Source of the DNA: Anodontia alba
Lineage: Eukaryota; Mollusca; Bivalvia; Lucinida; Lucinidae
Direction of reading: 5' to 3'
Length of the DNA stretch: 64,000 bases
NCBI GenBank assembly: GCA_964016985.1
Contig: OZ024823.1
Coordinates: forward strand, 136,606,112 to 136,670,111
This document shows positions 38,101-48,021 of the stretch, in pieces. Under the pieces are notes generated by a model. It did not search any database. It was given only the letters and a program-made list of their open reading frames with translations, and was not told the DNA's origin. Within the stretch, counting starts at the first letter, position 1, and every line of letters begins with the position of its first letter. The position numbers and the translations under genes were made by a program.

Positions 38101-41100
38101 TAAAGTTTTCCCTATATAAGTGTATGTTAAAATTTGGAACCCCCGGACGGGGCCCCATTTCACCCCAGGGGCATAATTTGAACAATTTTCATACAGGACC
38201 ATCAGATGATGCCACATACCAAATATCAAGGCTCTGGGCCTTGTGGTTTAGGAGAAGAAGATTTTTAAAGTTTTTGCTTTTGGTTGCCATGGCAACCACA
38301 GTTTTGCATGGAATTAAATTCTTTGAAATTTTTTGTAGAGGTTCACCCAAGGAACATTTCTGTGAAGTGTGGTTGAAATTGGCCCAGTGGTTTATGAGGA
38401 GATGTCGTTTGAAGTAAAAGTTTACGGACGGACGACGGACGGACGGACGGACGACGGACGGACGCCGGACGAAAGGCGATCACAAAAGCTCACCTTGTCA
38501 CTTTGTGACAGGTGAGCTAAAAAGACCAGTTTTCTGTCTTACATGTATACAAATAGAACGACGGGGGTGGTCCAGGTATCAACGTAATGCTTAGGCCTAC
38601 TATTCAGGTTGCTTTGCTGTTTTAAGGATTATCATTTAGGATAACAACACAAGTAAGTACATGCTCAATCATTACCTTCCCTGGTGTCATTAGTCTCTGA
38701 CTCATGTGTACATTGTGTATCTATTTCACTATGTCTCTTTTCAGTCTGTCTTTTCTGTTCTCTCTTCTTCTTTTCTGACGTTCCTATAATATCCAAAGTA
38801 TCAACATGCTTTGTTACAAGTGCTAATATGAAAAGTATATACTAGTAATTAATCAGTTTATGACAGAGCCACAATACGAGAATTATTTTTGTGTGCTACA
38901 TTTTGGAGCTCCATTACTTAGAGATTAATAACTGGATGCGATGTGGCATTGAGTGATAATATCCCCGGCAGGTCGATAATGGCCCGAGGGCTTTAGCCCG
39001 AGGGCCATTATCACACTGACGGGGATATTATCACTCAGTGCCACAGCGCGCCCAGATATTGAACTATTTAATACACATCTTCCACTGATGTTCAGATAAA
39101 TGTTCATTTAGTTCTAAGACAGAGTTTAAATAAAGAATTCTTGTATTTATCAAGCGTACGTTCCGACGTGTACAACTTTCCGACGCGTTTGCAGTGCAGG
39201 CGGCCATCTTTTAAAACGCATATGATGTCAGCTTTTGAAACGTAAATGACGTCACGTTGCGCGTGTCAACGATCGCAGGGCTATAATTGATCACGTGACC
39301 GGGGATATTATCAGTTTTCGAAATTTTGACGATAATGTCCCCGGCGAGGCTATAAGTATTAGTTATTGGTCAAATATCAAATTTTATGGAATTTATTGCA
39401 AGCGTAGCGTAGCGAAGCGCAGCAATAAGTTCTATAAAATTTGATATTTGACCTATAACTAATTTACAGTTTGCCAATGTAAAAAGAATAATTATGCCAC
39501 ATCCGATACACTGATAAGTTGATAACGTTATTTTACGCCATAAAATAGCCAAGATATATTTTATGTGACATATTTTTCAAATATTTTCAAAAACCCGTCC
39601 CTCTGATTGGCTTATAAACTAGAGCAAACTGTAATGAAGATTTTTTCAACGTAAAAATGTTACTATAATTATATATATAGTAACATGAGTATTAATGCAT
39701 GGTAATATGAGTTTACTTTTCAGTTGATTCTTGCACTATATCTGGAAAGTAAAGTATATTCTAATATGTTCTCTTGTGCAATTACCTTTACCTGCTTTTA
39801 TTTTTACAAAACATCATAAACCATTATTCTGATGAAACCTAACTTATGGGTGTAGTGGTCTCCTAGATGTATCTTTAACTACTGACAAAGTGATAAATAG
39901 CTACAATTCTGAAGTAAGCAACCCAAAGTCATCCGTGGTACTTCCAGCTTACGAAGAATTTATTACAGTTCAACCCGCGAATTTAACTCACACTGTTAAT
40001 GGTTCAAGTCCCATGACCCACCAAAAATGATGTACGAGATACGAAGTACGTGGCAGTATTTGCACAGAACTCATAAGAATGACGTCGGCAAATATAAGTT
40101 TCAACAAAACCAATACGGAGTAATGGCTCAGTCACACTACTACTACGTATTATAGAAACATATGCATTGCGTATGAACATAACAAAAAGAAAAATATTTA
40201 TACGCACAGTTATCGAGCGTTTTAACCCGAGCTTTCAATGGCAGTCCTTTACAAACGTTATTAACGGGTTGCTAGTATGGGTTCACTTAAAGCCACCTTA
40301 GCTCTCAAGGGTCCGATTTTAAAAAAGAAATTTTATACCATGAATTTATTTAGTTTAATCTTATTAAACCTCTCATAGATTTTCAGGGGCATACATTCTC
40401 AGGAAATGCTGTAAAAGGCTTTTAATTCTTTGAAAAATTACGTATGGTTGAGCGGTACCTTAACCGCATTGGCTTAGAAGCGTAATGTAAACAAAAATGG
40501 TGAATTATATGGATGACAAAATACCAAATAATGACTTTCAGATGAAATTTCTATCAAATATATATAAAATCGAAATTTTTAAACCATTCTGATGATTACG
40601 AGTATGTTATGTTATTTCAATGCGTGTGTGAAAGTTTCAATGGTATTTTGAAAAATAAACAAACCAAGAGATAATGGGACTTTAATGCAGATATTGGCCC
40701 GAATCACTCGAAGACTTGGGTTGAAGCAGATAATTATGTCACGTCCGTCGTCCGTACGTGAGTGCATCTGTACACTTTGGCTTATGACATATGTGGACGC
40801 CATAATTTTCATCGGCTCTTAATAAACATTGGTCAAAATTATGATATCTAGGTCAAGTTTTGAAATTGGCCCGGCACGGCGGTTGTTTTTATGATTACGA
40901 ACAAGATAATCAAGTTTACCTCGAGGCGTTTTCCGTTCGAACTTTGCTTCTCTTTTTCCTGTTGTCATATTCATCCTAACATAAGCACCTACTGGCACAC
41001 TATAACCTAAGAAAAAAGAATACATTCTTCTAATACAGCAATACATATTTTATTGCTTAAATATAGTAATAAAGCAATATAAATGAAAAAAAAGGTTAGA

Positions 41101-42195
41101 AGAACAAGATTAAAGGGCCGTCACACCAAAGCCGCCTTCTTACTGCGCTCCTACGGCGACTGAAAATGAGTCCAGAGCATGTTAAAGTCGTCATGAGCGT
41201 TGCTTAAGCGTTGTAGAAACACAAAACATCGTGCTGTGGTCGCCATGGTCGCCAATGATCGCCGAGCCACGGCGTTTGTTTTGGACAGGTTCAAAACAAA
41301 CGCCGAGGTTTGGCGATCTGTCCTGGGGCGTATCTAGATCGCGGTGAAATCGTGTGGATCGTAAGGCAAACGTCTTAACATCGCACAGAACGTGTTACAA
41401 TCGCAGTGAAGTCTTATGGTTCGTTAGGCAAACGTCTTAACATCGCAAAGAACGTAAGTTTAAAAAAAAAAATTACTGAACGTCAACTTCTGCCATTTTT
41501 GGCCCTTTCTGACGATGAATCTGGGGAAGACGGGATTGGTTCTTCGGGATTCTAGTCTCTGTCGGAAAGTGTCCGCCATGACCTTTACCTTTTAGGTGTG
41601 ACGGGGTATAAGATATATTAACAGTACGAAACGTTGCTATGGAGAGTCCAACAAATTTGTACAACAAAAAACTACTCGGCATCCAAAAAAAGGCAGTTTT
41701 TGTATACCAATATTCAGCATTTTACTATTTTTTTCGGCGACGCCGTCTAAATTCGTTTTGGTATCTTTAGAAACGCGTCTTATGTAACCAATGGAATTTC
41801 TTTTTGAAATGCAATGATTTTTACTTTACTTGTAACGTATATTGGTCTAGACGTGCCTGTAAGGCCACAAGAAACATGTTTAATAAGATGTGGTTACGAG
41901 CACCCGACACATTTCGAGATCATCTGTAATATCTATTCAAGTGTAATATTGCTTTTCTGAGTGAAGATTGGAGATTTCTTTTTATTTCTTTCACACAGAG
42001 GATATATACAGTATAGCAATGCGGATCTGTTGATACGATCCTGGGGGTAAACGTGTAAATATTCTTAAAGTCATGCCCTGTTGACCTGTTTTTTTTTTCA
42101 AATATGATTAGTGTTTACATACCTTCAGGTATTTCCTGAAAGTCTTCAGTGAGCTCCATCTCTTGCCAAAAGTGCTTTCCTGAGTACCGTGACAT
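25781..42195 (-). CDS. MULE transposase with SIL1-like N-terminus and USP-like protease C-terminus, 7 coding exons
   Basis: Coding exons, in transcript order: 42195-42123, 41006-40920, 38783-38676, 32427-29892, 29296-29226, 28117-28018, 26114-25781. They total 3309 nt (1102 residues plus TAG). Every intron is GT-AG and every junction keeps the frame. An in-frame TAA lies shortly upstream of the chosen ATG, in the same exon. Layout: residues 8-48 resemble the SIL1 co-chaperone; 55-155 is charged linker; C213, C216, C241 and C246 may bind zinc; the DDE core is D414 (YIDATG), D486 (ETDFSW), C533xxH536 and E718 (NAPVEGWF). A basic stretch at 780-800 may be a nuclear signal. The USP-like domain has C825 (NTCTIDNCLTIL), H1058 (PGHYTGA) and D1074 (YYDGL). 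The D-D-E spacing (72 and 232) and the C/H pair fit MULE transposases. Expected role: nuclear transposition of the surrounding element. The gene has no frameshift or stop, so it may be active. Domain names rest on motif reading only. Confidence 0.85.
26901..27724. mobile_element. Tc1/mariner-like element nested in intron 6
   Basis: Perfect 28-bp terminal inverted repeats starting TACTAGGACGAAAAAGAAAC, flanked by TA on both sides (26899-26900 and 27725-27726), the Tc1/mariner target duplication. At 824 bp it is about half the length of an autonomous element. Confidence 0.85.
27140..27427 (-). pseudogene. Tc1/mariner transposase N-terminal remnant
   Basis: Starting at the ATG at 27427-27425, the minus strand reads MPRLTEVQRVHAVV, then VAAPFGVHILTIERLV. 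After two in-frame stops it continues VTTSRQDRFITLTRLRNR. This is the paired helix-turn-helix DNA-binding region of Tc1-like transposases. The catalytic domain is absent and another stop follows, so it is dead. Confidence 0.75.
28018..28117 (-). CDS. Coding exon 6
   Basis: A 100-nt exon between TTTTCTTCAAG and GTAAGTTC, encoding residues 959-991 (ECTAEFEGGADKL, then FIKKTVLVPGKRKTKQ). It joins exon 7 through a split Cys codon to give CFKCICSG, a CxxCxC cluster that may be a reduced zinc ribbon as found in some USPs (inference). Confidence 0.85.
28395..28975. repeat. 18-bp minisatellite in intron 5
   Basis: About 32 units of GGAAGTAGATGTTGTAGT with single-base variants. Because 18 is a multiple of 3, long low-complexity frames run on both strands; none is a gene. 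Confidence 0.95.
29226..29296 (-). CDS. Coding exon 5
   Basis: A 71-nt exon between TTATTGCAG and GTAAGTTC. It encodes SLKNPVTVTVDDLFETWDNF and a few more residues (936-958), linking the Cys and His boxes of the protease-like domain. The frame is kept on both sides. Confidence 0.85.
29346..29515. repeat. TTCGACACTTCG-type repeat in intron 4
   Basis: Multiple direct and inverted copies of CGAAGTGTCGAAAT / TTTCGACACTTCG fold into an imperfect hairpin. A similar style of repeat occurs at 45080-45480. Confidence 0.65.
29892..32427 (-). CDS. Coding exon 4: MULE DDE transposase core and protease Cys box
   Basis: A 2536-nt exon encoding residues 90-935. It holds an acidic/basic N-terminal stretch, the CxxC...C...C cluster (213-246), the RNase H-like DDE catalytic fold (D414, D486, E718), an acidic insertion (EDEEMSS, residues 611-625 region) and a basic tract. 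It ends with the NTCTIDNCL box whose Cys825 is the likely protease nucleophile. Donor CCGAG|GTATGC at 29892/29891. Reading past the donor gives 25 hydrophobic codons and a stop, so an unspliced message would end in a short membrane-like tail and lose the His box. Confidence 0.9.
32644..36250. repeat. About 28-bp tandem array in intron 3
   Basis: The unit is ACTATCGGACGGGGCCTTTATGCCAAAA minus or plus a base, shown here as ACTATCGGACGG and GGCCTTTATGCC halves. More than 80 copies lie between 33586 and 36250, and one precedes the inserted repeat at 32691. The G/A (CGGAC/CAGAC) and C/T variants are mixed. Interspersed longer units contain ATGAAGTCTGAAAGTACTAA. The array ends in GGACGGACGG runs and AAGATGCCTCCCTC (to 36350). 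Reading frames of 150-440 codons are repeat artefacts. Confidence 0.95.
32691..33585. repeat. Dispersed repeat (ACAAGAGCTGTCAC family) inserted in the array
   Basis: Begins ACAAGAGCTGTCACTAGAC and GCTCGACTATTC, and ends GAATAGTCGAGCTT, giving an inverted pair CTCGACTATTC / GAATAGTCGAG. It splits the 28-bp array. Inside, three diverged units of about 170 bp share 'atctttgatagtgtttgag' and GCACGCAAAACCTTAACC, followed by an ACGCCA hexamer run. Confidence 0.8.
36413..37470. repeat. Hairpin-rich dispersed repeats in intron 3
   Basis: 36425-36465 is a perfect hairpin (TATCAAATGGCATAT/ATATGCCATTTGATA). 36588-36705 pairs TTTGTTTCAGTGAGATATCA with its inverted copy around ACGAGTGGACACC. The rest (36720-37470) is non-coding and rich in ACGTCAT motifs. 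No gene seen. Confidence 0.7.
37473..38521. repeat. Dispersed repeat (CAAGAGGGCCATGATGG family) with internal tandem units
   Basis: Begins AAGAGGGCCATGATGGCCC and ends GACAGGTGAGCTAAAAA after a GGACGGACGA run. The middle has four units of roughly 130-150 bp, each with ACATACCAAATATCAAG and GGGGCCCCATTT. Such elements are common in bivalve genomes in my experience. Short frames within are artefacts. Confidence 0.8.
38676..38783 (-). CDS. Coding exon 3: charged linker
   Basis: A 108-nt exon between acceptor ATTATAG and donor GTAATG encodes a Lys/Arg/Glu-rich stretch (TSEKKKREQKRQTEKRHS and onward, residues 55-89). It joins exon 2 through a split Gly and exon 4 through a split Val. It probably forms a helix or flexible basic linker. 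No domain is recognised. Confidence 0.8.
38930..39470. repeat. Two hairpin repeats in intron 2
   Basis: 38944-39052 pairs GTGATAATATCCCCG with CGGGGATATTATCAC around GGGCTTTAGCCC. 39355-39465 pairs GGTCAAATATCAAATTTTAT with its inverted copy around a CGTAGCG run. Between them is CGGGGATATTATCAG at 39300, so the first hairpin also has a distant third arm. Confidence 0.75.
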
Positions 42196-42229
42196 ACTTG
42201 CTGATAATTAAACGTCTATGAAAGCTAAC
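40920..42229 (-). CDS. First coding exons (42229-42123 and 41006-40920): SIL1-like segment
   Basis: The exon at 42229-42123 follows a strong acceptor (ATTTCTCTTTCAG), holds a short 5' UTR with an in-frame TAA, then the ATG at 42195-42193 and 24 codons. The exon at 41006-40920 follows TTTTTTCTTAG and ends at a GTAAAC donor. Together they encode HFWQ then VPVGAYVRMNMTTGKREAK (residues 8-46). This resembles the conserved segment of SIL1, the ER nucleotide-exchange factor for BiP, around its WQ...VP.G..VR.N..TG..EAK pattern. No signal peptide is present, unlike SIL1. The likeness is from memory and should be checked by search. Confidence 0.65.
41115..41465. repeat. Dispersed repeat starting GGGCCGTCACACC in intron 1
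   Basis: A GC-richer block with duplicated segments (GGCAAACGTCTTAACATCGC twice). It contains ATGGTCGCC/GGCGTTTGTTTTGGAC inverted pieces. No open frame of interest. Confidence 0.5.
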
Positions 42230-42358
42230 CTGAAAGAGAAATGCAATCTTTTTATATAAAATACAGTTTATAATTCAAAAACTATTAATTATTAGCTTTG
42301 GAACAAAAGACGTGCCTCATCCATTAATATATACTAGTAGACGACGTCAATATAAGGG

Positions 42359-44996
42359 CCAATATCATGGGACATAATTATTCGCCACCCAAGCAAAAAT
42401 GACAAAATTTTAAGTGATTCTGATCACTTTTCACCAATTTCAAATCTCCTGATAAATTTAATTCTATATAAAGTATACATGCACCGATAGATAAATTAAT
42501 TTCAAATCGGATCTATCAACAAATTTATATCGATATTCTATAGAATTCTGTTGCTAGGCAATTTTAGAACACAGGTTAAAACTCGTGACTACTTTTCTGA
42601 AACTGGTTGCCATGGTAACATGATATACTACCTGATTATGTTTTCTATACAGGTTATTTAACAATTCTTTGAAGACTAATATAGAATTGAAAAATAAGTG
42701 TTTGTTTGCATTATTTTGAAATTGTAACTCTAGCAACATCAAACTTAAATGTGTATTAATTAGTAAATCCCATAGTCTCCTATGTTTATTTTGAGATTTT
42801 CAAGATTTTTTAAGTAATTCTTACTTCAAGAACAAATTAATTGAAGAATTCAAAAACAAAATTCATTAAAAAAACCATTTATCGTTGCTTTGAGAAATGT
42901 GCATTTGTTTCGGAGTTTTAAAAGCACTAAAAATCAAAGTCATGTTGCCATGGCAACCACGTTACTCGCGTTGATCCAATTCTGTTTCGCATAGGTCTTC
43001 ATGTACATGTACATGATTGTACTCGATGGCTGTGAGTTTCGACGTTTTGTCTAGTAGAGTTTATACTGACTTACGACATTTTTCATTTATGTTTCTTATT
43101 ACAAAATATCATAAAATTCCTTCTTATATTATTGTCGTGATATGCATTTACAAGACCGTTAAAGCTTATATAGGTTAGCGTTCAATAATATGCATTAATT
43201 ACAAAAGTGAATCAGCGACGAGCATCCGTGCAAAAGGTCATAACTCGACGTGACCAAGAAAAACACTAAAAGTGTAAAATGTCGTATCTCGGAATTTGTT
43301 TCTTAAAATCATTTTTACAAAACAATACGTCCATTAAAAGGGTGTAGAAATAAAGTATTATTATTTAATGTGAAACTTTATATATTACCTAAAATGTATA
43401 AAATAACACAGACCGCGAAAAAATTCGAGACGTTTTGACGGGGAAAAATTAAATGATTCTTAAACACGACATTTCATCACGTGTTTATAAATCAAAATCT
43501 GATTGGCATTGAGGTAGGATGATTAGACACGTGACCGAGAATCGTTTAACAAACCATTATGTGTCAAAACGACATTTTGATTCCCAAACGACGATATGCA
43601 TTATTTAATGTTTTCTGAACGTTGTAATGGAACTTTGCGTTATGGATTGTGGTATGCGATCTAAGCTACTGACTCCTATGAAGTGTGTGAAGTTTCAGGC
43701 CAAGTAGATAGGAAGATGTATCATTGCCAAGGCTTAATTTCCTTCTATAAAAGAGTGTTGTATAAGGCTTCTTCCCAATTCAATAATACAGTGTTTTTCA
43801 CCAACTGCGGTCAGTTTATATCTTCATTAGTTTTGGAGATGCCATTGCACGCAAAACTTTAACATAAATTTTATAAGTCCGAAAAAGGAATAATTCTGAC
43901 AAAATGCCTTCTAGAGTTGTGATATGCATGCAAGAGTTGTGGTACATGATCAGTATAGTGTCACCCATGACCTAGAATACCAAATTTCTCCAAGCCATGT
44001 TCAAAAGGGCATAATTCTGTCAAAAATAGTACCAGACTAATAGGACTTGATATTTAATACAAGTAATACATCCCGAGAAGGTGTATTACGTTTCAATTCA
44101 ATATCTTCATTAGTTTTAGAGATATAACATTGCACGCAAAACACTTACGTACATTTTCTAACTCCAATGAGGGGACATAATTATTCGCCACCCAGTCAAA
44201 ATTCGGCCTTGATTTAAGTGCTTTTGTGCACTTTCAGATAAGCTTAAAACAAGGGATTGACATATCTTCAATAAAACATATATTCGATGATGGGAAAAAT
44301 AGTTTCAAACATATCCATTAAAGAAATTTATACTGATCTGCAAACGCATTTTGTTGCTAGGCAATTTTAGAACACATATGCAAATTCGTGACCAACGTTC
44401 TTAATGTGGTTGCCATGGCAGCATGACTTCGATTTTTAGTGCTTTTAAAACTCCGAAACAAATGCACATTTCTCAAAGCAACAATAAATGGTTTGTTAAT
44501 GAATTTTGTTTTTGAATTCTTCAATTAATTTGTCCTTGAAGTAAGAATTACTTTAAAAATCTTGAAAATCTCAAAATAAACATAGGAGACTATGGGATTT
44601 ACTAAAATACACATTTAAGTTTGATGTTGCTAGAGTTACAATTTCAAAAGAATGCAAACAAACACTTATTTTTGAATTCTATATTAGTCTTCAAAGAATT
44701 GTTAAATAACCTGTATAGAAAACATAATCAGGTAGTATATCATGTTACCATGGCAACCAGTTTAAGAAAAGTAGTCACGATTTTTAACATGTGTTCTAAA
44801 ATTGCCTAGCAACAGAATTCTATAGAATATCGATATAAATTTGTTGATAGATCCGATTTGAAATTAATTTATCTATCCGTGCATGTATACTTTATATAGA
44901 ATTAAATTGATCAGGAGATTTCAAATTAGTGAAAAGTGATCAGAATCACTTAAAATTTGGTCATATTTGCTAGGGTGGCGAATAATTATGTCCCAT
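42359..44996. repeat. Second foldback element (2.6 kb) nested in the 5' UTR intron
   Basis: Outer ends GGGACATAATTATTCGCCAC (42370) and GTGGCGAATAATTATGTCCC (44990) are inverted. The arms stay collinear and inverted for about 590 bp each (to about 42955 and from about 44405), passing through GTTGCTAGGCAATTTTAGAA and GTTGCCATGGTAACATGATA. 44168-44430 is an extra diverged copy of the outer arm. The 1.4-kb centre includes 'attgcacgcaaaact' units. The mirrored 62-codon frames at 42554 and 44621 show only the symmetry of the arms. Confidence 0.85.
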
Positions 44997-45079
44997 GACT
45001 GTATTATCAAAATGCAGGCCCGAGTTATTACCGTGTGTCCATCTTGAGTCAATCTCGGGACAGTGTGACACTACCATTC

Positions 45080-45830
45080 GGGCCATCGCGACAAATACGT
45101 ACTATAAACTACGAAAACACGAAACTACGCCGGTGAAAAGTAAAAAAAAACGAAACCATTATGATGAAAATTTACAAGGATGTTGAAATTTCGAAATAAC
45201 TAAACTACGATGGTGAAAATTTATTAAAATTTCAGTTATGCCATCGTAGTTTTGAATGTTCACCATCGTGGTTTCCTTGACGTTTCTATATCTCGACTTT
45301 TCACCATCGTAGTTTCGACATCTTTACATCGGTGTTTCGACTTTCTACCAGCGTAGGTCTAGTTTTGACTTTTTATCATACTAGTTTCGACTTTTCACCA
45401 TCGCATTTTGCTTGGATTTTCTGCAAAGTTCTTTCGACTTTTCACCGTGTTAGTTTCATGTTTTTGTAAATTCGAGTTAAATTTTGTGTCTTCAGTTTAA
45501 TTTTATACCCAACTTGTTCCTATTTTGTGCCCTAGGGTGACTGACCCCGCCATGTGAAAAGTCGAGAATTAACAAGATAAAATGTCGGGGGCGCGGAGCG
45601 AAAACTCGAAATTTTAGTATAATACGGCGGGCGGGGTCACGAAGCGACATTTTAATTGTTATATGGCGCCCCTGCCGATTTAATCTTTAAAATCTCGACT
45701 TTTCGCTTGGTGCCCCCGACATTTGATTTCTTAGTTCTAGTTCCGCGCCCCCGCTAATTATCGAGTTTTCGCTTGGTGCCCCCGACGTTTTATTTCTTAA
45801 ACCCGCCATGCGCCTTTAAACATTAAACAC
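45080..45830. repeat. TTTTCACCATCGTAGTTTCG repeat block and adjoining GC-rich repeat
   Basis: 45080-45480 has many degenerate direct and inverted copies of CACCATCGTAGTTTCGAC. 45535-45810 has GGTGCCCCCGACATTT twice and CGGGGGCGCGGAGCG. Non-coding. Confidence 0.65.
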
Positions 45831-46136
45831 AATAGTGAACATAGTGAAATGTACTCTACATCTGAAATATTCCAAGATTATGTCTTTCGTGGAACCACAG
45901 GGTAGAGTAAGCGGAACGACCAGGCCATGTTTCATTAAAATGATTGTATCACGGTTCAAAATAAAATGGAAAACATAGTTTTAATTAGGAACTGAAATTA
46001 ATTCTTATCTTTAAATGATGTAACACTTACATATAAGTGTGCAACGTGCCCACTTTATATTTAGAGACGTATAACTTTTCTACTTGTCGACAGCCGTCTA
46101 GAATGTATTTTCGTCTTCAGCATCTCCACTCATCAC

Positions 46137-46160
46137 CTGACCATTGCTTCTGTCATATCC
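46137..46160 (-). other. Possible 24-nt 5' UTR exon
   Basis: The segment lies between ATTATTATAG and CAG|GTGATG. If used, it adds a 13-codon upstream frame ending just after the junction with 42229. Weak evidence; it may be skipped. Confidence 0.25.
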
Positions 46161-47099
46161 CTATAATAATGATAACTTATTTGACAATGATAATTTGAAT
46201 ATAAACTTAGATATGTTTGTTTATAATTTTATAAGAAGCACCATGTTTATTATTCTGTAAGAAGCACCATTCTGCTCGTCGTTACCTTTTTGAAGAGGTT
46301 TTTTATTTGTCCCTATATAAAAGTGAAATATAATTGGTCTGTTTGAATTTAATAAATTTGGGTCGAATTAATGTCAAAGAATAGTCTACTAATCAAATAT
46401 CTAGAAATTCCTTTGCAAGAAAATAGAAAGTCCCTTCTGATCAGTATTTGTAATAGACAATAATAAGAGATACATATGTTTACGATAGGGTTCACCATTG
46501 GAGCATATGAATTTCCATGGTCAAGTCTATTTCAAGTAGTTCCTGAATTATCGATGGAATCCAGCCCCAGTGACCGTTGACCGTAGTCCTTCTTATCCCG
46601 GTATCAAGAGTGATCAGCTACTCAATATTCTCTATCAGAATGTGAAGTTCTAATAATCTAGGCAAAATGGTTCTCCGTTAATTTTATTGAACAGAAAAAG
46701 GGCGACAGAAAAACGGGCGGACCGACTCACAGACAGACGGACCAGACGAACTAACGAGTCAGTTTTTGTGAGGCTCTACTTCTGATCTTTTTAACTCTGT
46801 ATGACTGTACTGAATGAACCTGATAAGATTAAAATTTAGCTAGTCTATAACCCCCAAGTGTAGTTTGGGCATTCCGGACTGACAGACGGACGGACTGAAA
46901 AAATATCTGTTATACTCGCATCTTCCGACACAACGGAGATGAGAAAAAATCATCGAACTCAACAATATCAGCGGTCCAACCGCCTGTAACGCATTTGGAA
47001 TTGTAGTTCATGACATTTTTGCCGAATCGACAAAAAATAACTTTTCGTGTATCTTGGGAAAATAGTCTTGAACAATTTCACTAACAAAATCATACTCAC

Positions 47100-47184
47100 A
47101 GCTTATGTGAAACTGTTTCTGTTCAATTCCACCAACTTCGTAATACCGATGTAACAGCTTCCGTTTTACTTCTTCCCCCGCACT
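47100..47184 (-). other. Predicted non-coding first exon of the transposase gene
   Basis: Starts at the A of a TCAGT initiator and ends at a strong donor (AGCT|GTGAGTATG). It contains no ATG, as expected of a 5' UTR exon. Spliced to the acceptor at 42229 it would leave the ATG at 42195 as the first usable start. Confidence 0.55.
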
Positions 47185-47215
47185 GAGTGAATGTGCGGCC
47201 GTTTCTGCTTTTATA
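47182..47215 (-). promoter_or_regulatory. TATA box plus initiator
   Basis: TATAAAAG at 47215-47208 and TCAGT at 47186-47182 on the minus strand. The first T of TATA lies 31 nt upstream of the initiator A, the canonical spacing. It sits about 840 bp inside the right arm and points into the element. Confidence 0.65.
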
Positions 47216-47296
47216 CCCGTGGTCATCTTTAATTTTGCGGCATCCAATCAGAAAGATTGTTTTTATCAAATTTCCCGCCGTTTACGTCATTCACGT

Positions 47297-47607
47297 GGAG
47301 TCGTGATAGCTCAGTGGGTAGAGCGCGCGCCTCGGGATCGAGAGGTCCCGGGTTCGAGCCCTGCTAGAAGCTGGCGACATTCAGGGGCTAGTACTGTATC
47401 TTCCCAGGAATAAAGTCTCTGCGTGTATCAGTGTTATGCACTGGGAACGTTAAAAAACCAAGGGGTCTATTCGATAAGAGCTTGGGCGTAAGCCCGGATT
47501 CCCTGGTAACTTCCATCGGTGTCTATAATTGCTCTCCCTTGAGCAACGCCCTAATATGACTGTGCATAATCAGTTTCAGGGCGTAAAACAATGATAACTA
47601 ATTACGC
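47297..47607 (+). mobile_element. tRNA-derived SINE (MetaSINE-like)
   Basis: CATTCACGT at 47288-47296 and 47608-47616 is the target duplication. The head holds Pol III boxes A (TAGCTCAGTGGG) and B (GGTTCGAGCCC) in a tRNA-like fold without a proper acceptor stem. The body includes GCACTGGGAACGTTAAAAAACC, resembling the conserved region of the MetaSINE superfamily. It lies about 80 bp upstream of the TATA box above, in the opposite direction. Confidence 0.85.
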
Positions 47608-48021
47608 CATTCACGTAATGACGTTATGACGAAATGTTTTAACTAAAATTAAAGGTGGGTAACCGGTTTCGAAAATTCAAAAATGATAAAAGAAAGCAAA
47701 CAAAAACCCAAAACAAAACAAACTAAAAACCAATAAAAACAGCATTTTTAATATTTAGTTTGATCGACTCTAGTAGTTTGTAATAAAATAAAATCGCCTT
47801 CCAAATAAAAGGAAGCAAACCTGTATTTTCTTAAAATAGCATTAATATCAACAATATGATTGTTAAGGTTTGCATGAAAAGTCAGTTTTTATAAGAAGTC
47901 GATTCGGCTAACAAAAGAGAATGAGCTCTTGTAGGAACCTTTATATGTTAGGATTCACTTTGGAATGAAGTTGACCGGTAAAAATTCTAAAGCTGTCGGA
48001 ATTGCTAGCTACATGTAGTAA

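Noticed and set aside
47008..47247. A 79-codon minus-strand frame (MDAAKLKMTTGIKAETA...) as a separate gene
   Set aside because: A TATA box and initiator lie within it, so its ATG would be upstream of transcription start, and a strong splice donor cuts it at 47100.
47297..47370. A functional tRNA gene
   Set aside because: Pol III boxes are present but the acceptor stem is not, and the sequence continues into a SINE body with a target duplication.
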